A stretch of 64,000 nt of DNA from Candidatus Alistipes faecavium (GTDB lineage: Bacteria > Bacteroidota > Bacteroidia > Bacteroidales > Rikenellaceae), in the NCBI GenBank assembly GCA_019118605.1, contig DWYP01000003.1:1-64000 (forward strand), written 5' to 3'. Each line of letters starts with the position of its first letter. Position 1 is the stretch's first letter. Positions 51,518 through 58,471 of the stretch are shown one piece after another. Position numbers and translations under genes: made by a program. The notes beneath the pieces are model-generated. The model had not been told where the DNA came from, did no database searches, and saw only the letters and a list, made by a program, of their open reading frames with translations.

Positions 51518-52375
51518 ATGAAGATCGCCGTCCGAAACTGTTGCGTGCGCTGCGGCCGCTGCGTACAGGTCTGTCCGTCGGGGATTTTTGTCCGGGAGGA
51601 GCCCGAGGGAAGAATCGCCGTGTGCGATCCCGAGGGGTGCATTGCCTGCGGCCACTGCGTTGCGGCGTGTCCCGCGGGGGCCGTCGACCACGAGGCCTTC
51701 CCGGCGGAACGGGTTCACTGCCTCGACCGCGGGGCGCTTCCCGCCCCGGAGCAGGTGGAACTGCTCCTGGCCGCACGGCGTTCGAACCGTGCGCTGTCGC
51801 AGCGTCCCGTGCCGCAGGAGTGGCTCGACCGCATCGTCGCGGCCGCCGACCGCGCCCCCACGGCCAGCAACGCCCGCGGACTGGCCTATACCGTGGTGAC
51901 CGACGCGTCGCTCCTGCGCCGGGTGGCGGAGTATACGTTGGAGATCTTTCGGGGTCTGGAGCGGCTGCTTACCCACCCGCTGGTGCGCCCCTGGCTGAAG
52001 CCCCTCATGCCGGGTACCTATCGTTACGTACCGGTCTTCGAGCGCCTGCAGCGCGATTACGCCGCCGGGCGCGACCGCATCCTGCGCGGTGCCACGGCCC
52101 TGCTCTTCATCCACGCCCCGAAGGGGAGCCGGTTCGCCGCGGAGGATGCCAACCTGGCCTGCCAGAACGCCTCGCTCATGGCCGAGGCGCTGGGCGTGAG
52201 CCAGATCTACATGGGTTTCGTGCTGACGGCCGTGCGGCAGGACCGCCGCCGGAGGTTGAACCGGATGCTGGGGATCGGGGAGCGGCGGATCTGTGCGATC
52301 CTGGCCCTCGGGATGCCCGACTTCGCCTATCCGAACTATATCGACCGCGAGCCGTCCGCCGTGCGCAAAATCTGA
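51518..52375 (+). CDS. Ferredoxin-nitroreductase fusion protein
   Basis: 285 residues. The N-terminal domain has two [4Fe-4S] motifs: CVRCGRCVQVCP (Cys9, 12, 15, 19) and CIACGHCVAACP (Cys41, 44, 47, 51). The C-terminal FMN nitroreductase-like domain starts with RRSNRALSQRPVP and has APTASNARGLAYTVV. Such fusions can take electrons from ferredoxin partners to reduce an organic substrate, which is unknown here. The ATG at 51518 is 4 bp after the nucleoside transporter stop; an earlier in-frame ATG would overlap that gene by about 60 bp. It ends at a perfect inverted repeat. Confidence 0.92.
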   Translation: MKIAVRNCCVRCGRCVQVCPSGIFVREEPEGRIAVCDPEGCIACGHCVAACPAGAVDHEAFPAERVHCLDRGALPAPEQVELLLAARRSNRALSQRPVPQEWLDRIVAAADRAPTASNARGLAYTVVTDASLLRRVAEYTLEIFRGLERLLTHPLVRPWLKPLMPGTYRYVPVFERLQRDYAAGRDRILRGATALLFIHAPKGSRFAAEDANLACQNASLMAEALGVSQIYMGFVLTAVRQDRRRRLNRMLGIGERRICAILALGMPDFAYPNYIDREPSAVRKI

Positions 52376-52417
52376 GGCGGATTCGCTCCGGCGGGAACTG
52401 CCGCGGGGCGCTTGCGG

Positions 52418-52460
52418 AACACGACAAAGGGAACGTCTTCGGCGTTCCCTTTGTCGTGTT
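52418..52460. terminator. Perfect 18-bp inverted repeat between convergent genes
   Basis: 52418-52435 and 52443-52460 are exact reverse complements around a 7-nt loop (TCTTCGG). There is no T tract on either side, so it may be an atypical bidirectional terminator or an mRNA-protecting stem. Confidence 0.6.
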
Positions 52461-52490
52461 GTCGTATTGTCGTTCGGAGGCGGCCGCATG

Positions 52491-52576
52491 CCCCTTTCCC
52501 TGCCTTCTGGTATCCCTTCCCCTGCCTATCTTCCGGTGTCCCTTCCCCTGCCTGTCTTCCGGTGTCCCTTTCCCTG
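52491..52576. repeat. Pyrimidine-rich tandem repeat (22, 26 and 26 bp units)
   Basis: Units 52503-52524, 52525-52550 and 52551-52576. The two 26-bp units differ at two positions (core CTTCCGGTGTCCCTT). It lies in the 235-bp spacer between convergent genes, beside the inverted repeat. Confidence 0.8.
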
Positions 52577-52610
52577 CCCTATGGAGCCCCTTCTTTTGCG
52601 TTGTCGGGCG

Positions 52611-55600
52611 TCAATAGAGGTTGTCGTACATCGACTGCGACTTGTCGTACTTCAGGTCGGAGAGCGAGGCGGCCTTCACGCCGATGTTGAAGCTCCACGA
52701 ACGGTGGAATCCGAAAGGAATCCATGAGAAGGACATCTGCCAGCAGTGCAGGTCGCGCGTGATGGAGATCGACGAGGTGGTGAGCTTGCGGGTCTTGATG
52801 TCGTAACCGCCCTGGAAGGTGATGCCCGTCTTGGGTGTGACGTTCAGCGAGCCGTTGAATCCCACCGTCTGCGTGACATTCTTCTTGTAGCCCGTCGTGC
52901 CGTTGTTGGTGTAGGAGATCGAGTAGTTCACCGCGTAGTTGAATCCGAAGTTCCACGGCAGCGAGAAGTCATAGTACGCCTGCGCCATGTACTGCCTTCG
53001 CAGCACGGGATCCAGCTGCCCGTAGGGGTCGTAATAGGGGTTCTGGTACTCCGGAGGGATCGAGGTGATGTCGTTGATGGCTGTCTGGCTGCGGTCTTCG
53101 CGCGACTTGAAGGTGTAGCCGAACGACCATCCCGTCGACGTGACGCGCCCCGGGAAGAAGAGTTTGTCGTAGCGTTTGCCCTCGGGGGTGACGCGGTAGG
53201 GGTCGAGCGTCAGCGAGAGGTTGATGCCGAAGTTCTTGAAGATCGTCGTGCGGAACGACACCGGAATGGTCGACAGGCGCATCGAGTCGGCCAGGAAGTT
53301 GTACGAGCCGCTGATGCGCAGTTCGTCGATGAGCTTGATCTTCTGCACCGTGTCGCGTTTGTGCACCTTCATCTCGAGGTTCTGCGACAGGGCGAAGTTC
53401 ATCGACATCGAACGTCCCGAGGAGGGTACGCCGTAGGCATTCACGGCATAGGGCGAATAGGTCGTCACGTTTCCCGTGGAGTCGGTCTGGCGCGTGAGGT
53501 AGTATCCGTACTTGGGGTCGCTGAAGTCCGGGGCGTAGGAGAATCCGAAAGTCGGGGTGATCGTGTGGCGGATGGCCTGGATCTTGCGGTCGCGGCGCTT
53601 CTTGGTGAAGTCGTACATGCCGTAGAGGGTCGTCGACGAGGAGACGCTGAAGTTGTAGTTGTAGAGCCGGTAGAACCCGTATTGCGAGGGCAGCGTGTCG
53701 GTGCGGTTCGTGAGGGGGTTCCACTGATACTCCTGCTTCTTGAAGTACCACTTCTCGTTGTAGTTGATCGACGGCGAGATGTTGATGTAGTTGAACAGGT
53801 TGAACGACGCCGAGACGGGAATCGAGTGTTCGATGCCGTTCTTCATGTTGTCGAGGGTCTTCCTGGAGAGGATCTCCGACTCGGTGGTGGTCACCATGTT
53901 GGTCATCTTGCCCGTGTACTGCATGGAGATCTTCTCGTACCACCGCTCCTTGCCTATGCGGTTCTTGCTCTTGAAGGGGTAGATGCGCGAGACGTTGAAG
54001 ACCACCGTCGGAAGGGTCACGGAGATCGTCTTGTTCTGGGAGTTCTGCGACACGGCCATGTTCGCCGAGAGCGAGAAGGGCGTCCCGGCCCAGTTCTTCG
54101 AGTAGGAGATCGAGGAGTTGGTCTGCGTCGAGAGGATGTCGTTGAGGTTCGTGGCCGAATACTTGTTGTAGCCGCTGGTGGCGAAGTTCACCGAGGCGGA
54201 GAAGGTCGACCCGGGATTGGCCTTGGCATCCTGCTGGTGGCTCCACTGGATGCGGAAGTTGCTCTGCTTGATGTAGTCGGGTTCGCCCTTTTCGCCGGTC
54301 TTGATGTTCGAATACTGGAGGTTGAAGCTGCCGCTGTACTTGTAGCGCTTGATGTAGCGCGAGGCGGCCGAGGCCTCCCACGACCCCAGGGTGTAGATGC
54401 CTCCGCGCACGGCCAGGTCGGCGTGCTCGCCGAGGGTGAAGTAGTAGCCCAGGTCGCGCAGGAAGAAACCCTTGGAGGCCTCCTCGCCGTAGGAGGGCAT
54501 CAGGAGTCCCGACTTCGGGCCCATGTTGATCGGGAAGAACCCTTCGGGAATGCCGAGGAAGTAGATCGGCACGTCCTCCATGACCAGATAGGCCGGGCCC
54601 GTGACGACCTTCTTCCCGGGGATGACCTTCGCCTTGGTCATGGCAAGGTAGAAGTGCGGGTGGTCGGTCTGCTCGCAGGTGGTGTACTGCCCGCCCTGGA
54701 TGTTGAACGTGTTGTCGGGCATGCGCTTCACGCTCCCGCCCACGAGCCATCCGTCACCCTGCTGCGTGGCCACGCCCTTGATCTTGGCCTTCCCCGTGTC
54801 GAGGTTGTAGGTGATCGTGTCCATCTGGTAGGAGGCCGAACCGTCGGAGAATTCCGGCTTCGTGTTCACGGGCTTCCCTTCGAGCGAGTCGGCCTTTCCG
54901 TAGGCGTGGATCAGCTTCGACTCCATGTCGATGCGCATGAAGTCGGCCTTGAGGTTGTTGTTCTGGTAGGTGACGTCGCCCTGGTTGTAGACGTAGACCA
55001 GTTTGCGGCGCACGTCGTAGACCAGCGAGTCGGTGCTCTTGCCCGAGATCGGGGCGTCGAGCATCGCCTTGGCGGCCCGGGGCTTGCGCACGGTGTCGAC
55101 GCGGGTGGTGTCGGCGTTGCGGGCGGCGTCGAGCGAATCGCCCTTGAAGGCGATCAGCGAGTCGACCTGCGCCGAGAAGAGCGAGTCGCGTTCGGCCTGC
55201 GGCAGGGCGCTGAAGGCCTCGTTGCGGCGTGCCTGCTCCCGGGCCAGGCGGCGCGCCTCGCGGCGCGAGCGCGGGGAGGCGGCTGCGGCCGAATCGGGGA
55301 CGGTCGGGTCGGAGATGGCAGCCGAATCGGGGGTCGCGGAAGCTTTCCCGATGACGGAACCCTGCCCGGCGGCGGAAACCGCTCCGGAATCCGGAGCAAC
55401 CGGGGCTGCGGCCGATCCGGTTGTCGGGGCAGCCGGAGTTACTGGGGCTGCCGGGGTTGCCGGGGCTGTCGGGGCGGCGTGTGCGGGACGGGCCGTGTCG
55501 GGGACGGCGGGATTTGCGGCTGCATGGATGTGCGTATCTGCGGCCGTGGCTGGGGCCGTGTCTGCGGCTCCGGTGCCGGAAGCGTTCTCGGGAGCTGTTC

Positions 55601-55841
55601 CGGAAGTGTTTTCGGGAACGTTGCGTCGTCCGGCCACGGCTGCGGCGGTCAGATTTTCGGGTGTGCCGACGGCACGCGGCTCGGTGCGGGATTCGGTGCG
55701 CGGCAGGATTCCGGAGTCGGCCCGGGGCGTCGCATCGGGCGCATGGAACCCTGCGCGGGGCGCGCATCCGCCCAGCAGGATCTGGGCAAACAGCATGACC
55801 ACTGCCGCCGAAGCGATGTATTTTACCCGAATTCTATCCAA
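52611..55841 (-). CDS. lptD: LptD-like LPS assembly outer-membrane protein
   Basis: Large outer-membrane protein of the Bacteroidota LptD type, expected to insert lipopolysaccharide. After about 250 residues an OstA-like domain appears (YDVRRKLVYVYNQGDVTYQNNNLKADFMRID), then CEQTDHPHFYLAM and GIPEGFFPINMGPKSGLLMP, followed by a long beta-barrel ending in a tyrosine (MYDNLY). The start is uncertain: TTG at 55841 gives a good lipoprotein signal (charged start, hydrophobic core, LLGGC); other in-frame starts are TTG at 55892 and ATG at 55796. A 170-residue Ala/Pro/Thr-rich linker follows. It is about 1076 residues. TATCTTTG at 55969-55976 (minus strand) may be its promoter element. Confidence 0.85.
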   Translation of the reverse strand: MDRIRVKYIASAAVVMLFAQILLGGCAPRAGFHAPDATPRADSGILPRTESRTEPRAVGTPENLTAAAVAGRRNVPENTSGTAPENASGTGAADTAPATAADTHIHAAANPAVPDTARPAHAAPTAPATPAAPVTPAAPTTGSAAAPVAPDSGAVSAAGQGSVIGKASATPDSAAISDPTVPDSAAAASPRSRREARRLAREQARRNEAFSALPQAERDSLFSAQVDSLIAFKGDSLDAARNADTTRVDTVRKPRAAKAMLDAPISGKSTDSLVYDVRRKLVYVYNQGDVTYQNNNLKADFMRIDMESKLIHAYGKADSLEGKPVNTKPEFSDGSASYQMDTITYNLDTGKAKIKGVATQQGDGWLVGGSVKRMPDNTFNIQGGQYTTCEQTDHPHFYLAMTKAKVIPGKKVVTGPAYLVMEDVPIYFLGIPEGFFPINMGPKSGLLMPSYGEEASKGFFLRDLGYYFTLGEHADLAVRGGIYTLGSWEASAASRYIKRYKYSGSFNLQYSNIKTGEKGEPDYIKQSNFRIQWSHQQDAKANPGSTFSASVNFATSGYNKYSATNLNDILSTQTNSSISYSKNWAGTPFSLSANMAVSQNSQNKTISVTLPTVVFNVSRIYPFKSKNRIGKERWYEKISMQYTGKMTNMVTTTESEILSRKTLDNMKNGIEHSIPVSASFNLFNYINISPSINYNEKWYFKKQEYQWNPLTNRTDTLPSQYGFYRLYNYNFSVSSSTTLYGMYDFTKKRRDRKIQAIRHTITPTFGFSYAPDFSDPKYGYYLTRQTDSTGNVTTYSPYAVNAYGVPSSGRSMSMNFALSQNLEMKVHKRDTVQKIKLIDELRISGSYNFLADSMRLSTIPVSFRTTIFKNFGINLSLTLDPYRVTPEGKRYDKLFFPGRVTSTGWSFGYTFKSREDRSQTAINDITSIPPEYQNPYYDPYGQLDPVLRRQYMAQAYYDFSLPWNFGFNYAVNYSISYTNNGTTGYKKNVTQTVGFNGSLNVTPKTGITFQGGYDIKTRKLTTSSISITRDLHCWQMSFSWIPFGFHRSWSFNIGVKAASLSDLKYDKSQSMYDNLY

Positions 55842-56016
55842 TTTTATCCAAAAATCCCAAAAAAAACCGTACCTTTGCCGACGGGTCGGCAAAACACCTC
55901 CGGAAAGCCTCCGGTTCCTCGCCGGAACGCCCCTGCAGGGCGTTTTTGCGGACGTGTTTTCGGCCCGACAAAGATAGGTAAAAAATTATAGAAAGCTTAT
56001 ACTTGTACCATTAAAT
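55842..56016. promoter_or_regulatory. Divergent control region between lptD-like and amidase genes
   Basis: Contains TACCTTTG on the plus strand (55870-55877) and TATCTTTG on the minus strand (55969-55976). A TTGCCG/CGGCAA hairpin (55875-55892) and a terminator-like AACGCCCCTGCAGGGCGTTTTT (55926-55946) lie in the possible plus-strand leader. No -33 boxes were clear. Confidence 0.5.
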
Positions 56017-57330
56017 ATGCGCACACGACTTTTGCTCCCGATCGTTTTGGCTCTCGCCCTCGTGTGGACGAACGGCGCCGTGGCGGAAAATATTGCCCAC
56101 GGCGTGAAGGTCGTCGTGATCGACGCCGGGCATGGCGGGAAGTATCCCGGGGCCCACTACGGCGGGGTTTACGAGAAGGATCTGACCCTGAAGGTGGCTC
56201 TCAAGCTCGGGAAGTTCATCGAGGAGGGAATGCCGGGTGTGAAGGTGGTCTACACACGCAAGAGCGACAAGGCCCTGGGTGTCGACCTCGCCTCGGATCT
56301 CCAGGCCCGGGCCGACATCGCCAACGAGGCCGGGGGCGACCTCTTCATCTCGATCCACGCCAATGCCGCGCCCCGCGCCACGGGCGTGAAGGGCACCGAG
56401 ACGCTCATCATGGGCGAGTCGACCAAGGAGCAGCGCTACAACGAGAACGCCCTCTACGAGAGCAACCGCGAAGACCTGATCGACATGTCGGACGAACGCA
56501 CGGCGGCCATCGTGCGGGCCTACATCCAGAACCTGCAGTTCACATACGGGGAGTACAGCAACGCCATTGCGCGGTGCATTCAGGACAGCTATGTCAAGTC
56601 GGGCCGCAACTCCCGGGGCGTAAAGCCCCAGCTGCTGCGCGTGCTCTACGCCACGGACATGCCCAGCGCGCTGACCGAGATCGGCTTCATGACCAACGCC
56701 CAGGAGCTTGCCTACATGAAGTCCGACAAGGGGCAGACCGAAATCGCCCGGTCGATCTATCAGGCCGTGCGCAACTATTCGGACTTCGTGATGCAGGCCC
56801 GCGCCGAAGAGGAGAGGCAACCCTCGCCGACGGCCTCGGAGGCGAAGGAGGAGGCCGGGAAGGCATCGGCCACGGCTTCCGCACAGAATTCCGCCGCGGA
56901 GCCTGTCGGGAAGAGTCCGAAGGTTTCCGCCGCCGGAGCCGCGGCAACGTCCCCGGAGAGTCCGAAGGCGGAGGCGTCCGGCTCGGCTGCGGCCCAGTCG
57001 GCCCGGACGGCGAAGGCCGATGAGCCGAAGGATCCGAAAGCCTCGAAGGAGTCCGCCCCGGAGCGCGGGACGAAGCGGCGGAAGTCGCAGACCCTCTACG
57101 CCATTCAGGTGATGGCCTCGGCCAAGCCCGTGTCGTTGAACTCCGCGGAGTTCGGCGCCTACCGCGGGAAGGTGCGGCAGTACACCTCCGAGGGCCGCTT
57201 CCCCTACAAGTACTGCGTGGGCGAATACGACGACCGGGCCGCCGCGCAGCGCAACCTTCCGCAGGTGCGCAAACACTTCTCCGGAGCCTTCGTGGTGTGC
57301 TGCCGAGACGGCCGGATCGTGACCGAGTAA
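56017..57330 (+). CDS. N-acetylmuramoyl-L-alanine amidase with SPOR domain
   Basis: Periplasmic zinc amidase (AmiA/B/C type) that splits the peptide from glycan strands during cell separation. A signal peptide covers residues 1-23. Zinc and catalytic residues are DAGHGG (His39), Glu53, SIHAN (His114) and TEIGF (Glu221). A long Ala/Ser/Pro/Lys-rich linker (about 266-355) leads to a C-terminal SPOR-like domain (YAIQVMASAKPVSL) that would bind denuded septal glycan. It has 437 residues. The MCE gene follows after 29 bp. Confidence 0.94.
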   Translation: MRTRLLLPIVLALALVWTNGAVAENIAHGVKVVVIDAGHGGKYPGAHYGGVYEKDLTLKVALKLGKFIEEGMPGVKVVYTRKSDKALGVDLASDLQARADIANEAGGDLFISIHANAAPRATGVKGTETLIMGESTKEQRYNENALYESNREDLIDMSDERTAAIVRAYIQNLQFTYGEYSNAIARCIQDSYVKSGRNSRGVKPQLLRVLYATDMPSALTEIGFMTNAQELAYMKSDKGQTEIARSIYQAVRNYSDFVMQARAEEERQPSPTASEAKEEAGKASATASAQNSAAEPVGKSPKVSAAGAAATSPESPKAEASGSAAAQSARTAKADEPKDPKASKESAPERGTKRRKSQTLYAIQVMASAKPVSLNSAEFGAYRGKVRQYTSEGRFPYKYCVGEYDDRAAAQRNLPQVRKHFSGAFVVCCRDGRIVTE

Positions 57331-57359
57331 CGTGATGAGAATCAAAAAGTGACAACGAT

Positions 57360-58361
57360 ATGAAAAGAGAAGTCAAGATCGGGGTTTTCGCCGTGGCGAT
57401 GCTGATCGCCGCGTGGGCGGGAATCCGGTTTCTGAAGGGTTTCGACCTCTTCAGCCGCAACGAGGTCTATTATGCCGCCTACGACCAGGTCGGGGGCGTG
57501 CAGACCGCCTCGCCCATCATGATGCGGGGCGTGAAGATCGGTACGGTGACCGGGATCTCGTTCGACCCCCAGCGCAGCGACAATGTCGTGCTGCAGTTCA
57601 CCATCAAGCGCCAGTACCGCATTCCGATCGACTCCGAGGCCAAGATCTTCAGCAACGGGCTGATGGGCGGCAAGGCCATCGAGATCATCTACGGCGATGC
57701 CGACACCTACCTCGAAAAGGGCGATACGCTGCGGTCGCTGCGCGAACGCGACCTGATGGATGTCGCCGGCTCGGAGCTGGAGTTCTTCAAGCAGGAGTTT
57801 TCGCGCATCGTCGGCGACCTGTCGCGGACGCTCGGGAACGTCAACCGCCTGCTCGAGGACAATTCGGCGCGGATCGACGGGACGCTGCAGAATCTCAACG
57901 AGATGTCGGGCGACATGGCCTCGATCGTCAGCGCGGAGAAGTTCCACCTGCAGCAGGCCGTCGAGGGGCTCACGCGCTTCTCGGAGATGCTCGGGGAGAA
58001 CGCCCCGCGCGTGGACAGCATCGTCGGGAACCTGAACCGCATGTCGGGTGAGCTGGCCGATGCCGATTTTGCAGGCCGTCTTTCCGATGCGCTGGAGCAC
58101 GTCAATGCACTGCTGGCCGAGGTGCAGTCGGGCAAGGGAACCGTCGGACGCCTGATCTCCGACCCTGCGCTGTACGACTCGCTGACTGCGGCGAGCGGCA
58201 ATCTCGCCTCGCTGCTTGCCGATCTGGAGCGTTATCCGGCCCGCTACGTGCACTTCTCGCTCTTCGGCCGCAGCCCCGAGAAGATGCAGGCCAAGGCCGA
58301 GCGCAAGGCCGCCAAAGCCGCCGGGCGCGCCGAACGCGATTCGCTGAAAAACGCGCGGTAG
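57360..58361 (+). CDS. MlaD-like MCE-domain lipid transport protein
   Basis: Inner-membrane-anchored, periplasmic substrate-binding subunit of an MCE/Mla-type lipid transporter, 333 residues. A single N-terminal helix (VGIFAVAMLIAAWAGIRF-like) precedes the MCE domain (YDQVGGVQTASPIMMRGVKI). After that comes a long helical region with repeats such as NVNRLLEDNSARIDGTLQNL that may form a helical barrel across the periplasm. The tail is Lys/Ala-rich. The matching MlaE and MlaF genes are not in this window. It is co-transcribed with the amidase. Confidence 0.92.
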   Translation: MKREVKIGVFAVAMLIAAWAGIRFLKGFDLFSRNEVYYAAYDQVGGVQTASPIMMRGVKIGTVTGISFDPQRSDNVVLQFTIKRQYRIPIDSEAKIFSNGLMGGKAIEIIYGDADTYLEKGDTLRSLRERDLMDVAGSELEFFKQEFSRIVGDLSRTLGNVNRLLEDNSARIDGTLQNLNEMSGDMASIVSAEKFHLQQAVEGLTRFSEMLGENAPRVDSIVGNLNRMSGELADADFAGRLSDALEHVNALLAEVQSGKGTVGRLISDPALYDSLTAASGNLASLLADLERYPARYVHFSLFGRSPEKMQAKAERKAAKAAGRAERDSLKNAR

Positions 58362-58471
58362 CCGGGCGCCGGATCCCTCGGAGCGTGACCGTGCGGAATC
58401 CGCCCCGACCCTGCAAGGGGCCTGCGGCGGCCGCTGCGTGTGACCCGACAAGAGATTTTTTTGACATTCCG

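Noticed and set aside
52746..55991. 1081-residue open frame on the plus strand
   Set aside because: Antisense to the lptD-like gene, composition Val/Arg/Gly-rich, no recognisable motif.
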